64,000 bases of DNA from Macrococcoides animalis (GCF_047425875.1 NZ_CP179727.1:2232001-2296000), one strand, 5' to 3'. Counted from the first letter of the stretch, positions 50,800-60,796 are shown. Numbers and translations are program-made. The notes: a model not told the origin generated them from the letters alone.

Positions 50800-51768
50800 A
50801 TGTTTAAAGTAGAAAGTATTATTATAGGAGCTGGTCCGTGTGGCCTATCTGCAAGTATTGAACAAAAAAAAGCAGGTGTAGAAAACATTATCATTGAAAA
50901 AGGGAATGTGGTTGAAGCAATTTATAATTATCCTACACACCAAACGTTTTTCTCTACCAGTGAAAAACTGGGCATTGGTGATGTACCGTTTATCGTTGAA
51001 GAGCATAAACCGAAGCGAAATCAAGCGTTAGTTTATTACCGTGCAGTTGTAAAACATCATAATTTAACAATTCATTCGAATGAGGAAGTCGTCAAGGTAG
51101 AGAAGATTGATGATTCATTTATAGTAAATACAAGTAAACAAAATTATGAATGTAAGTATTTAACTGTAGCAACGGGTTATTACGGTCACCCTAATACATT
51201 AGATGTACCGGGGAGTGAACTTCCGAAAGTCCATCATTATTTTAAAGAGGCACATCCATACTTTGATAAAGATGTTGTTATCATAGGCGGAAAGAATTCG
51301 GCGATTGATGCTGCAATTGAATTAGAAAAAGCAGGTGCGCGTGTCACAGCAGTGTACCGAGGAAGCTCTTATTCTAAGAGTGTAAAACCGTGGATTTTAC
51401 CGCTATATACGTCATTGGTGAATCATGAAAAGATAAAACTTCATTTTGAAAGTGAAGTTATAAATATCGATGAAGAAACTGTTACAATTAAAACATTAAA
51501 TGGCGAAGAAAAAATAAAAAATGATGCTGTTTTTGCGATGATCGGATATCACCCCGACTATACGTTTTTAGAGTCGATGGGTATAGAGCTCATAACGAAT
51601 GAATATGGTACAGCTCCATATTTTAACAGTGAGACAATGGAAACAAATGTCGCTAATCTATATATTGCAGGTGTGATTGCAGCAGGTAATGATGCAAATA
51701 CCATTTTCATTGAGAATGGTAAATTCCATGGTGGGATGATTGCAGAAGATATAATGAGTAAAAGATAG
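50800..51768 (+). CDS. ypdA: Bacillithiol disulfide reductase YpdA
   Basis: 322 aa from ATG 50800 (GGAAGGTGATTATT upstream). FAD motif IIGAGPCGLSASIEQ with the conserved Cys14 of the YpdA family, second Rossmann VVIIGGKNSAIDAAIELEK, and the C-terminal GVIAAGNDANTIFIENG. Reduces bacillithiol disulfide with NADPH, completing the bacilliredoxin cycle started by brxB at 22145-22582. Confidence 0.93.
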   Translation: MFKVESIIIGAGPCGLSASIEQKKAGVENIIIEKGNVVEAIYNYPTHQTFFSTSEKLGIGDVPFIVEEHKPKRNQALVYYRAVVKHHNLTIHSNEEVVKVEKIDDSFIVNTSKQNYECKYLTVATGYYGHPNTLDVPGSELPKVHHYFKEAHPYFDKDVVIIGGKNSAIDAAIELEKAGARVTAVYRGSSYSKSVKPWILPLYTSLVNHEKIKLHFESEVINIDEETVTIKTLNGEEKIKNDAVFAMIGYHPDYTFLESMGIELITNEYGTAPYFNSETMETNVANLYIAGVIAAGNDANTIFIENGKFHGGMIAEDIMSKR

Positions 51769-51772
51769 AAAT

Positions 51773-51812
51773 AAATCGAAAATACCGAGTTTGGTATTTT
51801 CGATTTATTATT
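51773..51812. terminator. Bidirectional terminator between ypdA and ansA
   Basis: AAATCGAAAATACC / GGTATTTTCGATTT, 14-bp arms, 6-base loop. Confidence 0.9.
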
Positions 51813-51830
51813 TTATATATCACTTAATTG

Positions 51831-52793
51831 TTATTTACTAAAGTACTCATTAATTTCTTCCACAGTTAAATTGTTACTTAAAGCAATAAGGAGTTTCAGC
51901 CTGGCTTTCTGTCCATTTAAGCCATTCGAAAATATGAGTCCCATTTCTTTTAATTCATAACCACCACCTTCATAGTGATAGGTATTGCTCGCTATCCCAT
52001 TAAAGCAACGTGATACAAGTACAACGGGAATTTTTGAGTCAATCAATTTATTAATACCAGTCAAGCTAGAAGGTGGTAAATTCCCTTGACCGAGCGCTTC
52101 AATTACTAAACCATCATATTTATGTTCTACAAAGAATGTTAGTAATGCCTCATCCAAATCACTGTGAGCTTTTATTAATCCTACTTTCTTCGTCTCATCT
52201 ACTTTGACAAGAGGATGATTTAAGATGGGTAGGTGATGGAAGTAAACATTATTTTTTGTCACGATGCCTAAAGGACCATAGTTAGGGCTTTGGAAAGTAC
52301 TTGTATTTGATGTATGCGTTTTTGTTACATTTGTTGCACTATGAATTTCATCATTAAACACGACCAGTACACCTTTATTTTGACTGGCTTCACTACATGC
52401 AACTTTAATTGCCGCAATATAGTTGTATAAACCATCTGATCCAATTTCATTAGAAGAACGCATGGCACCTGTTAGGATAACAGGAATACTTACATTCAAT
52501 GTTAAATCTAAGAAATATGCTGTTTCTTCTAATGTATCTGTTCCATGTGTAATAACGATGCCGTCGTAGTTTTCGCTATAAATTTCTTGGATGATTTGTT
52601 TACGTAATTCATTCATATGGTGTATTGTGATGTGAGGAGATGGCACTTGGAATGGGTGTTTTTCAGTAATATTAGCGAGTGAATCTAATTGAATGTTCGA
52701 CATTGGATTCACTGCATTTGTTGTTACAAATCCTTCTTCATTTTCTGACATACTGATTGTACCGCCAGTATGCATAACTAGAATAGTTTTCAT
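51831..52793 (-). CDS. ansA: L-asparaginase
   Basis: 320 aa type I asparaginase, cytoplasmic (no signal peptide). Threonine nucleophile in VMHTGGTISM and second catalytic block GIVITHGTDTLEETAYFLDL; YNYIAAIKVACSEAS and LGQGNLPPSS follow. Hydrolyses asparagine to aspartate and ammonia. GGAGGATAAAAA precedes the ATG. Divergent from cmk. Confidence 0.94.
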   Translation of the reverse strand: MKTILVMHTGGTISMSENEEGFVTTNAVNPMSNIQLDSLANITEKHPFQVPSPHITIHHMNELRKQIIQEIYSENYDGIVITHGTDTLEETAYFLDLTLNVSIPVILTGAMRSSNEIGSDGLYNYIAAIKVACSEASQNKGVLVVFNDEIHSATNVTKTHTSNTSTFQSPNYGPLGIVTKNNVYFHHLPILNHPLVKVDETKKVGLIKAHSDLDEALLTFFVEHKYDGLVIEALGQGNLPPSSLTGINKLIDSKIPVVLVSRCFNGIASNTYHYEGGGYELKEMGLIFSNGLNGQKARLKLLIALSNNLTVEEINEYFSK

Positions 52794-52869
52794 TTTTTAT
52801 CCTCCAAATATACAACGTATTACTACTATGATAAAATAATTAAGATTAAACGACAAGGTAGGGAAATAT

Positions 52870-53523
52870 ATGAAAAAATTTAATATAGCAATAGATGGTC
52901 CAGCAGCTGCAGGAAAGAGTACAATAGCTAAACTTGTTGCAGCTGAACTTGGCATGATATATGTGGATACAGGTGCGATGTATCGTGCCATTACACTAGC
53001 ACATTTATTACAACCCAAAGTAGATTTTGAAACATTGGTTCAAAAAATTGATTTAAAGATTGTAAATGAAAATGGTCAAAAAATTTTTTTAAATGGTGAG
53101 GATGTTTCTGAACGTATTCGCGAAAATGATATCACGTTAAATGTAAGCCATGTTGCTAGTCAAAAAGTTGTACGTGAAAAATTAGTAGGTATCCAACAAG
53201 AAATGACTATAGCAAAAGGTATTGTAATGGATGGTCGTGATATAGGTACTTATGTTATTCCTGATGCAGAACTGAAAATATATATGATAGCTTCTGTTAC
53301 TGAACGTGCCGAAAGAAGATTGTTAGATAATCAGCAACGTGGGATTGAAGCAAACTTTGAGGATTTAATGAAAGATATTGAACGTCGTGATTATATTGAT
53401 ATGACTCGTGAAATCTCACCTTTAGTAAAAGCACAAGATGCGATTGAAATAGATACGACAGGTATGACTATTGAAGAAGTTAAGAATGAAATTATACAAT
53501 TAGCGAATAAAATAATCGCTTAA
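52870..53523 (+). CDS. cmk: Cytidylate kinase
   Basis: 217 aa. Phosphorylates CMP and dCMP. Walker A is IAIDGPAAAGKSTIAKLVA, the CMP-binding region YVDTGAMYRAITL, and MDGRDIGTYVIPDA. Start ATG with AGGTAGGGAAATAT upstream. Followed by the S1-domain gene, as in Bacillus cmk-ypfD. Confidence 0.96.
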   Translation: MKKFNIAIDGPAAAGKSTIAKLVAAELGMIYVDTGAMYRAITLAHLLQPKVDFETLVQKIDLKIVNENGQKIFLNGEDVSERIRENDITLNVSHVASQKVVREKLVGIQQEMTIAKGIVMDGRDIGTYVIPDAELKIYMIASVTERAERRLLDNQQRGIEANFEDLMKDIERRDYIDMTREISPLVKAQDAIEIDTTGMTIEEVKNEIIQLANKIIA

Positions 53524-53607
53524 GTAAAGCGAATTTCTTGACTTTATCGACGATTTATAAGAAGTTTATTATAAGCATTAAGATGTTAACTTTGAGGAGG
53601 AGCCCTA

Positions 53608-54768
53608 ATGACAGAAGAATTTAACGAAAATATGATTTTAGAAATTAATGAAGGTGACAAAGTAAAAGGCACTGTTCAATCAATTGAAGAGAAACATGTG
53701 GTATTACAATTAGAAGGTGCTAAATATGATGGTATCATCCCAATTAGCCAATTATCTAGCTTACGTGTTGAAAATGCAGAAGACGTAGTTAAAGTTGGCG
53801 ATGAGATTGAAGCATATGTGACTAAGGTTGAAGATAAAGAAGAAGATGGACACTATATTTTGTCTAAGCGTAAATTAGATGAATCAGAGTCATTTGAATC
53901 TCTACAACAAAAATTCGAAAATGGTGAAACGATTGAAGCTGAAGTTAAAGAAGCTGTTAAAGGTGGATTAGTGGTAGATGTTGGATTACGTGGATTCATT
54001 CCTGCTTCTTTAATTTCGACTAGTTATATTGAGGATTTCTCTAACTATGTTGGAAAAGTTTTAACTTTAAAAATTGAAGAGTTAGATCAAGAAAAAAATC
54101 GTGTAATCTTAAACCATAAAGTAATTGAAGCTGAAGAAAATAAAGTTGTGAAAGCAAAACGCTTAGAAACTTTAGAAGTTGGCGCAGTTGTTGAAGGTGA
54201 AGTATTACGAATGACGAATTTTGGTGCATTCGTTGATATTGGTGATGTGGATGGTTTAGTACACATTTCTCAAATTACACATGACCATATTGATAAAGTT
54301 GAAGATGCTTTATCTGTTGGTGATAAAGTTAAAGTGAAAATCTTAAGTGTTGATCCTGAGAATGAACGTGTATCACTGTCTATCAAAGCAGCACTACCTG
54401 GACCTTTTGAAACTATAGAAGAGAAATTCAAAGTGGGAGACGTTGTTGAAGGTGAAGTTATGCGTCTAGCTAACTTTGGTGCATTTGTTGAAATTGAAAA
54501 AGGTTTACAAGGTTTAGTTCATATTTCTCAAATTAGCCATGATCACATTGGTAGCCCAAGTGAAGTATTAGAAGCAGGTCAAAAAGTTAAAGTTAAGATT
54601 TTAGATATTAACAAAGATGAAAAACGAATTGGCTTATCAATTAAAGCTACCGAAGAGCAAGGTGAAGAATTCGATACATCATATTTAAATAATCAAACAA
54701 CGACTGATGAAGATGCACCAACTTTAGGTGATGTATTCGGAGATAAATTCAAAAATTTAAATTTATAA
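53608..54768 (+). CDS. rpsA: S1-domain RNA-binding protein (30S ribosomal protein S1 homologue)
   Basis: 386 aa with four S1 repeats of about 70-75 aa, the last two best conserved (GAVVEGEVLRMTNFGAFVDI and GDVVEGEVMRLANFGAFVEI). Short-type S1 as in Firmicutes; role in translation of certain mRNAs is less central than in E. coli. GAGGAGGAGCCCTA precedes the ATG. Terminator follows. Confidence 0.92.
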   Translation: MTEEFNENMILEINEGDKVKGTVQSIEEKHVVLQLEGAKYDGIIPISQLSSLRVENAEDVVKVGDEIEAYVTKVEDKEEDGHYILSKRKLDESESFESLQQKFENGETIEAEVKEAVKGGLVVDVGLRGFIPASLISTSYIEDFSNYVGKVLTLKIEELDQEKNRVILNHKVIEAEENKVVKAKRLETLEVGAVVEGEVLRMTNFGAFVDIGDVDGLVHISQITHDHIDKVEDALSVGDKVKVKILSVDPENERVSLSIKAALPGPFETIEEKFKVGDVVEGEVMRLANFGAFVEIEKGLQGLVHISQISHDHIGSPSEVLEAGQKVKVKILDINKDEKRIGLSIKATEEQGEEFDTSYLNNQTTTDEDAPTLGDVFGDKFKNLNL

Positions 54769-54775
54769 TATATAA

Positions 54776-54832
54776 TAAAAAAATGTCGATATGTACTCAT
54801 CGTTACGATGTGTATTTATCGGCATTTTTTTA
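54776..54832 (+). terminator. Terminator after the S1 gene
   Basis: AAAAAATGTCGATA ... TATCGGCATTTTTT long arms with inner CATCG/CGATG hairpin. Confidence 0.8.
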
Positions 54833-54896
54833 AAATTTGATTAAAGTACTTTCTGTGTTAAAATAGTAAAGATATTATTTGAGAGGAAGAACAAAA

Positions 54897-56207
54897 TTGA
54901 CAAAACCAACAATAGCGATTGTAGGCCGTGCGAATGTCGGCAAATCTACAATCTTTAATAGAATTATAGGAGAGCGTATATCAATCGTTGAAGATACGCC
55001 GGGGATTACGAGAGATAGAATTTATTCTAGTGGTGAATGGTTAACACATGAATTCAACATTATTGATACAGGTGGTATTGAGCTTGGAGACGAACCATTC
55101 CAAGAACAAATACGTGCACAAGCTGAGATTGCGATTGATGAGGCAGATGTTATCATATTTATGGTGAATGGAAGAGACGGTATAACAATTGAAGATGAAT
55201 TTGTTGCTAAGTTATTATTTAAATCTAGTAAACCAATTGTTTTAGCTGTTAATAAAATCGATAATCCTGAGATGCGAACAGATATTTATGAGTTTTATTC
55301 TTTAGGATTTGGAGAACCGTTCCCGATTTCTGGATCTCACGGTCTAGGTATTGGAGATTTGTTAGATGAAGCTAGTAAACATTTTCCAGAACAACCAGAA
55401 GAAGATTATGACGACAATGTTATTAAATTTTCATTAATTGGTCGACCAAATGTAGGGAAATCAAGTTTGATAAATGCTATTTTAGGTGAAGAGCGAGTTA
55501 TCGTATCTCCTATAGCTGGTACAACACGTGATGCAATCGATACCGTTTATACATTTGAGGATCAAGAATACGTTATGATTGATACTGCAGGGATGCGTAA
55601 AAAAGGTAAAGTATACGAAACGACAGAACGTTATTCTGTATTACGTGCATTAAAAGCGATTGAACGTTCAAATGTGGTATTAGTTGTACTTGATGCGGAC
55701 ACCGGTATTATCGAGCAAGATAAGAAGATTGCTGGATACGCTCATGAAGCAGGAAAAGCAGTTGTTATTGTTGTCAACAAGTGGGACACTGTTGAAAAAG
55801 ACTCTAAAACGATGAAAAAATTTGAAGATAAAGTTCGTGAAAATTTCCAATTTTTAGATTACGCACGTATTGCTTTCGTCTCAGCATTAGAAGGAAAGCG
55901 TTTAAAAACGTTATTCCCATTTATTAATGAAGCAGGTGAAAACCATCGTAAACGTGTTCAAAGCAGTACTTTAAATGAAGTTGTTACTGATGCAGTGGCA
56001 ATGAACCCAACGCCTACACATAATGGTAGCCGTTTAAATATATTCTATTCTACACAAGTTGCAATCGAACCACCTACATTTGTTGTGTTTGTTAATGATG
56101 TGGAGATGATGCATTTTTCTTATAAACGTTTCTTAGAAAATAGAATAAGAGCAGCATTTGGTTTTGAGGGCTCACCTGTTCATATTATTGCCCGTAAACG
56201 AAATTAA
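54897..56207 (+). CDS. der: GTPase Der (EngA)
   Basis: 436 aa, the family length, if started at TTG 54897 (GAGAGGAAG upstream); an earlier TTG at 54879 lacks a ribosome site. Two G domains: GRANVGKSTIFNRI with NKID, and GRPNVGKSSLINAILG with NKWD, then a KH-like domain. Essential for 50S ribosome assembly. Confidence 0.96.
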   Translation: MTKPTIAIVGRANVGKSTIFNRIIGERISIVEDTPGITRDRIYSSGEWLTHEFNIIDTGGIELGDEPFQEQIRAQAEIAIDEADVIIFMVNGRDGITIEDEFVAKLLFKSSKPIVLAVNKIDNPEMRTDIYEFYSLGFGEPFPISGSHGLGIGDLLDEASKHFPEQPEEDYDDNVIKFSLIGRPNVGKSSLINAILGEERVIVSPIAGTTRDAIDTVYTFEDQEYVMIDTAGMRKKGKVYETTERYSVLRALKAIERSNVVLVVLDADTGIIEQDKKIAGYAHEAGKAVVIVVNKWDTVEKDSKTMKKFEDKVRENFQFLDYARIAFVSALEGKRLKTLFPFINEAGENHRKRVQSSTLNEVVTDAVAMNPTPTHNGSRLNIFYSTQVAIEPPTFVVFVNDVEMMHFSYKRFLENRIRAAFGFEGSPVHIIARKRN

Positions 56208-56220
56208 GGAGTGGTGAATT

Positions 56221-57219
56221 ATGACAAATGTTTCTGTAATTGGTACAGGTAGTTGGGGTACCGCATTATCCAATGTCCTTGCTGATAATGGACATGATTG
56301 TTTAATGTGGGGTAAAACTGAAACGACGGTTGAAGAATTAAATCAACAACACACCAATCAAAAATATTTACCTAAAGTACAATTAAACCAAACATTAAAA
56401 GCATCGAATGATATAGCAAAGGTTGTTCATCATGCAGATATATTAATATTGGCTGTACCAACTAAAGCCATTCGTTCAGTGACTAAGCAAATTAACGCGG
56501 TTTGTAATAATCAAAAAATGATTATTCATGTATCTAAAGGTATAGAACCTTTAACATTTAAACGAATTTCTGAAATGATTGCAGAAGAAATGGATGAGAA
56601 TAATTTACAAGGCGTGGGTGTATTAAGTGGTCCGAGCCACGCTGAAGAAGTGGCAATCAAACAACCAACTACTGTTGCAGTTGCATCTCATGACTTAAAT
56701 GTAGCTCGTACAGCGCAAGACTTGTTTATGAACGAGTACTTTAGAGTCTATACTAATGATGATTTAATTGGTGTAGAAATTGGGGGAGCGCTAAAGAATA
56801 TTATTGCTCTCGCTGCAGGAATTACTGATGGTTTAGGATATGGTGATAATGCTAAGGCTGCTTTAATGACACGTGGTCTTGCTGAAATTACACGATTAGG
56901 TACAAAAATGGGTGCTGACCCAATGACATTTTTAGGTCTTGCAGGAATTGGCGATTTAATCGTAACTTGTACATCTGTACATTCTCGTAACTGGAAATGT
57001 GGAAACATGCTTGGGCAAGGTGCAACGTTAGACGAAGCACTAGATAAAATGGGTATGGTTGTTGAAGGGGTGCGTACAACTGAGGCAGCTTATGAAATGT
57101 CAAAAGCTTTCAAAGTTGAAATGCCGATTACTACAGCGTTATACAAATTATTGTTTGAAGGTTTAGATGTAAACACGGGTGTCATGGAATTGATGAGTCG
57201 TGAAAAAAAGAATGAATAG
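56221..57219 (+). CDS. gpsA: Glycerol-3-phosphate dehydrogenase [NAD(P)+]
   Basis: 332 aa. Makes glycerol 3-phosphate for phospholipid synthesis. Rossmann start VIGTGSWGTALSNVLADNG, ILSGPSHAEEVA-type VLSGPSHAEEVA, EIGGALKNIIALAAGI with catalytic Lys, and NWKCGNMLGQG. Follows der after 13 bases. Confidence 0.96.
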   Translation: MTNVSVIGTGSWGTALSNVLADNGHDCLMWGKTETTVEELNQQHTNQKYLPKVQLNQTLKASNDIAKVVHHADILILAVPTKAIRSVTKQINAVCNNQKMIIHVSKGIEPLTFKRISEMIAEEMDENNLQGVGVLSGPSHAEEVAIKQPTTVAVASHDLNVARTAQDLFMNEYFRVYTNDDLIGVEIGGALKNIIALAAGITDGLGYGDNAKAALMTRGLAEITRLGTKMGADPMTFLGLAGIGDLIVTCTSVHSRNWKCGNMLGQGATLDEALDKMGMVVEGVRTTEAAYEMSKAFKVEMPITTALYKLLFEGLDVNTGVMELMSREKKNE

Positions 57220-57228
57220 AGGTATATT

Positions 57229-57435
57229 ATGTTCAATATTTCTAAAATGGACTTAATGTGGGTATCATTTTATTCATTAGGGTTGATGTTACTCGCAATG
57301 ATATTAATTTATGTTGCACGTTTTAAGTTGAAAAATAGAATACTTAATATAATCGTTACAGGTTTAGCCTATATAGCATTGATTTTAAGTGCGTTACTAA
57401 TGTTTGTAGTATTAGGTGGTTCTAGTCATGGATAA
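57229..57435 (+). CDS. DUF2768 membrane protein (YphE-like)
   Basis: 68 aa, two hydrophobic segments (~10-28, ~42-62). Position between gpsA and the YphF-like lipoprotein gene matches Bacillus yphE. Start overlaps AGGTATATT upstream. Function unknown. Confidence 0.8.
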   Translation: MFNISKMDLMWVSFYSLGLMLLAMILIYVARFKLKNRILNIIVTGLAYIALILSALLMFVVLGGSSHG

Positions 57436-58141
57436 GAAGTTAATTATTTTAATGTTTGTATTAACTTTTGTATTATCAGGATGTATGTATCCAAAAGAAG
57501 AATTAGCTCAGAACCAAGTTGCGCCAGTTGACCAATTGAAGATGGTACAAACTGCAGTTGATAGCTTCCAAAAAGACAGTGGCGGTTTATTGCCAATTAA
57601 AGAACGAGATATGTCATATGAAATTTATGTGAAACATCCGGTCGATTTCGAAAAGCTAAAACCTAAATATTTATCCCAATTACCCGGAAGTTCATTTGAA
57701 ATGGGTGGGTACTACCAATATGTCTTAATGGATGTTGAGAAGGATCCAACTGTAAAACTAATTGATTTAAGAACTTCTGAGACATTAAAAGAGTTGCGAA
57801 TACGTTTAGAAACTAAATCAGATACACTTGCATTGGGTAAGAAAATTGGACCTAATTTATATAAAATTAATCACAAAAAGTATGGGTTAAAACAGTATCC
57901 TACTGTGAAGAGCCCATATAGTGGCGAAAGTTTACCAATTTATATTAATGGTGGGAATGAATTTAAAATTGATTACACACTTGATTTAGGTAAAATAATA
58001 AATGAGAAAAAATTAAAATTAAAGCCAGGTAGTGATATACGCGAAATTTTATACAAAGATTCGCCAATCCTTCCAGCATATTCAGTACCTTATACCATAA
58101 ATGAGAAAAATGAGCCAATTTTCAGAACTGTACAGCATTAA
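57428..58141 (+). CDS. Lipoprotein (YphF-like)
   Basis: 237 aa from ATG 57428. Signal peptide with lipobox LSGCMY (Cys at ~19). No enzyme motif seen in the mature part. It overlaps the DUF2768 gene by 8 bases. Order gpsA-yphE-yphF-hbs is as in Bacillus. Function unknown. Confidence 0.82.
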   Translation: MDKKLIILMFVLTFVLSGCMYPKEELAQNQVAPVDQLKMVQTAVDSFQKDSGGLLPIKERDMSYEIYVKHPVDFEKLKPKYLSQLPGSSFEMGGYYQYVLMDVEKDPTVKLIDLRTSETLKELRIRLETKSDTLALGKKIGPNLYKINHKKYGLKQYPTVKSPYSGESLPIYINGGNEFKIDYTLDLGKIINEKKLKLKPGSDIREILYKDSPILPAYSVPYTINEKNEPIFRTVQH

Positions 58142-58260
58142 ATTGAAAAAAATAATCATTTTTGTGTGTAAATCGTTGCAGTGACAACATTTATTATGTT
58201 AAAGTCATAACAGAATGATACTTAGTATCATTTACATAACCTTTGGGGAGGTGAATTGAC

Positions 58261-58533
58261 GTGAATAAAACAGACTTAATCAATGCGGTTTCAGAAAGTG
58301 CTAATTTAACTAAAAAAGAAGCAGGTTTAGCTGTTGATGCTGTTTTTGAATCAATTCAAAAATCATTATCAAATGGAGAAAAAGTACAATTAATCGGTTT
58401 TGGTAACTTTGAAGTTCGTGAACGTGCTGCTCGTAAGGGTCGTAACCCACAAACTGGTAAAGAAATCGATATCCCAGCTAGTAAAGTCCCAGCATTCAAA
58501 GCTGGTAAAGCATTAAAAGACGCAGTTAAATAA
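58261..58533 (+). CDS. hup: DNA-binding protein HU
   Basis: 90 aa, GTG start at 58261 with GGGGAGGTGAATTGAC upstream. Signature GFGNFEVRERAARKGRNPQT and KIPASKVPAFKAGKALK-like end IPASKVPAFKAGKALKDAVK. Nucleoid protein. Own terminator. Confidence 0.97.
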   Translation: MNKTDLINAVSESANLTKKEAGLAVDAVFESIQKSLSNGEKVQLIGFGNFEVRERAARKGRNPQTGKEIDIPASKVPAFKAGKALKDAVK

Positions 58534-58543
58534 TTGTGTTTAT

Positions 58544-58571
58544 AAAAAGCCCGTTATGGGCTTTTTATTTT
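58544..58571 (+). terminator. hup terminator
   Basis: AAAAAGCCC / GGGCTTTTT, 5-base loop, T-run. Confidence 0.9.
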
Positions 58572-58652
58572 TGTTTGAATCAGCTTAATACTGTTTAATT
58601 TTTAAGATATTAAGTTATAATAGTAAAAGAATAACTAATTGAGGTAATGATG

Positions 58653-59051
58653 ATGTCTTTTTACGAAACATTTATGCGAGATATTGAAAAGTTAACAGCA
58701 CGTTATCCTTTTTTTGAAATGATAGCAGTTGACGAAAATATTTTAACTAAAACAGCAAATATGAATATTGATGATCAAACGAAATGTGCGATTCTTGCTA
58801 TTGACACGAGTATGCGTATGCAAGATTTAGTAACGGATGACAACAAAGATTGCTATGTGCTGTCAACTGACTTACTTAGTGCATTATTTTATCAATATTT
58901 AGCAAGCCCCTTTCATCAGCATCATTATCAAGTATTAACGGAATGTGTTGCTAAACAAAATGAATTAAAACAACAATATGCAGATACTAAAGATCAAAAT
59001 TTAAAAAATACAATTAATAATATATTCATAGCGCCTTTTATTGCGCAATAA
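58653..59051 (+). CDS. hepS: HepS-like subunit of heptaprenyl diphosphate synthase, short
   Basis: 132 aa from the third of three adjacent ATGs (GAGG 8 bases upstream). Position hup-hepS-menG-hepT identifies it as component I. It is much shorter than Bacillus HepS (about 250 aa); the helical start FYETFMRDIEKL and YLASPFHQHHYQVLTECV survive. Either a reduced but working regulatory subunit or a degenerate one. Sequence similarity alone is weak. Confidence 0.7.
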   Translation: MSFYETFMRDIEKLTARYPFFEMIAVDENILTKTANMNIDDQTKCAILAIDTSMRMQDLVTDDNKDCYVLSTDLLSALFYQYLASPFHQHHYQVLTECVAKQNELKQQYADTKDQNLKNTINNIFIAPFIAQ

Positions 59052-59076
59052 TACATAGTTGAAAGTGGTGTTAAGT

Positions 59077-59796
59077 ATGCCGAACCAAATGACAAATGAA
59101 GAGAAAACTGAAATGGTACATAATGTTTTTCAAAACGTTTCTTCAAAATATGATAAATTAAACGATATTATTAGCTTTAATCAACACAAAGCATGGCGTA
59201 AATATACTATGAAACAGATGAAAGTGACTAAAGGCTCTAAAGCATTAGATGTTTGTTGTGGTACAGGTGACTGGACGATTCAGATGGCAGAAGCAGTTGG
59301 ACCAAAGGGTCATGTTACGGGTCTAGATTTTAGTGAAAATATGTTAGAAGTTGCGAAATCAAAAGTGAAGAACTACGATAATATTAATTTAATTCATGGA
59401 AATGCAATGGAAATGCCATTTGAAGATAATCTGTTTGACTATGTGACAATTGGATTTGGTCTTCGTAATTTACCAGATTTTGAAAAAGGTTTAGCTGAGA
59501 TTTATCGTGTATTAAAACCAGGGGGTATGTTAGTCATTTTAGAGACAAGTCATCCAACAATGCCTGTTTTTAAAGAAGGATATACAATGTATTTCAAATA
59601 TGTTATGCCGATATTTGGTAAAATATTTGCAAAATCAATGAAAGAATATAGTTGGTTACAGCAGTCAGCTTTTGATTTCCCTGATAAATACGCTTTGGCG
59701 AAACTAATGGCGGGTGTAGGATTTACGCACATTAAATTTAAAGGCTTTACGGGTGGCGTAAGCGCAATGCATAAAGCGATTAAACCACAGAAATAA
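59077..59796 (+). CDS. menG: Demethylmenaquinone methyltransferase
   Basis: 239 aa from ATG 59077. UbiE/MenG family: FQNVSSKYDKLNDIISFNQH, SAM motif ALDVCCGTGDWTIQMAEA, IGFGLRNLPDFEKGLAEIYR. Last step of menaquinone synthesis, the only quinone expected here. Co-transcribed with hepS and hepT. Confidence 0.95.
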   Translation: MPNQMTNEEKTEMVHNVFQNVSSKYDKLNDIISFNQHKAWRKYTMKQMKVTKGSKALDVCCGTGDWTIQMAEAVGPKGHVTGLDFSENMLEVAKSKVKNYDNINLIHGNAMEMPFEDNLFDYVTIGFGLRNLPDFEKGLAEIYRVLKPGGMLVILETSHPTMPVFKEGYTMYFKYVMPIFGKIFAKSMKEYSWLQQSAFDFPDKYALAKLMAGVGFTHIKFKGFTGGVSAMHKAIKPQK

Positions 59797-59816
59797 ATGA
59801 GAAATGGATGATTGCA

Positions 59817-60788
59817 ATGAGTTATAAGTCATATTTAAAACCACATATCACACGAGTTGAACAACAATTGAATCTAGTCATTCAAAGTGACTCAAAAGTG
59901 ATACAACAGGCAAGTATGCATACACTGCAATCGGGTGGTAAGCGAGTTAGACCTATGTTCGTATTACTTTCAGGCTTGATGGGTGATGAAAAGTATTATG
60001 ATCAATTAATGAATACAGCTGTGAGTTTAGAATTAATACATATGGCAAGTTTAGTGCATGATGACTATATCGATAATAGTGATAAGCGACGAGGTGTAGA
60101 AAGTGTGCACACAGCCTTTAATAAGAGTATTGCACTTAGAACAGGGCATTATTTACTTGCCAAAGCATTAACTAATATTAGTCAAATCAATTCCACAAAA
60201 TTTCACCAAATATTTAGTCAAACAATACTTGAAGTGTGTTTCGGTGAATTTGATCAAATGTCAGATAGATTCAAGTACCCTATTTCATTTACTCAATATC
60301 TTCGAAGAATTAACCGTAAAACAGCGATATTAATCGAAGCGAGTTGCGTATTAGGGGCTATGAGTACAGAGGTGGATAATAAATCACTGTTTCATCTCCG
60401 TAAATTCGGTCATTATATTGGGATGAGCTATCAAGTTATTGATGACATGTTAGATTATACGAGTGATGAGATGACGCTAGGCAAACCTGTGGCAAGTGAT
60501 ATCCGTAACGGTCATATTACATACCCTTTAATGGCTGCAATTCACAACAATAATAATCCCAAACGACATCAACTTGAACAAAGTATACATCATTTAAAGA
60601 CAGAACAAAGTGAATCAATCTTCGAGTTCATTATACAAAACGTAAGAGCATATGGTATTGAAGATGCGAGAATATTGAGTAAAAGGTATGCAGAAAAAGC
60701 AAAATATCACTTAAGTCAATTAGATGATTGTGTCCAAAAACAATATTTATTAGAAATTCATGAAAAAATGTTGTATCGTGTATATTAA
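59817..60788 (+). CDS. hepT: Heptaprenyl diphosphate synthase component II
   Basis: 323 aa from ATG 59817. Trans-prenyltransferase with first aspartate motif LVHDDYIDNSD and second VIDDMLDYTSDEM. Makes the menaquinone side chain. A longer start at 59808 has poorer ribosome-site spacing. Confidence 0.92.
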   Translation: MSYKSYLKPHITRVEQQLNLVIQSDSKVIQQASMHTLQSGGKRVRPMFVLLSGLMGDEKYYDQLMNTAVSLELIHMASLVHDDYIDNSDKRRGVESVHTAFNKSIALRTGHYLLAKALTNISQINSTKFHQIFSQTILEVCFGEFDQMSDRFKYPISFTQYLRRINRKTAILIEASCVLGAMSTEVDNKSLFHLRKFGHYIGMSYQVIDDMLDYTSDEMTLGKPVASDIRNGHITYPLMAAIHNNNNPKRHQLEQSIHHLKTEQSESIFEFIIQNVRAYGIEDARILSKRYAEKAKYHLSQLDDCVQKQYLLEIHEKMLYRVY

Positions 60789-60796
60789 GAATTGAA

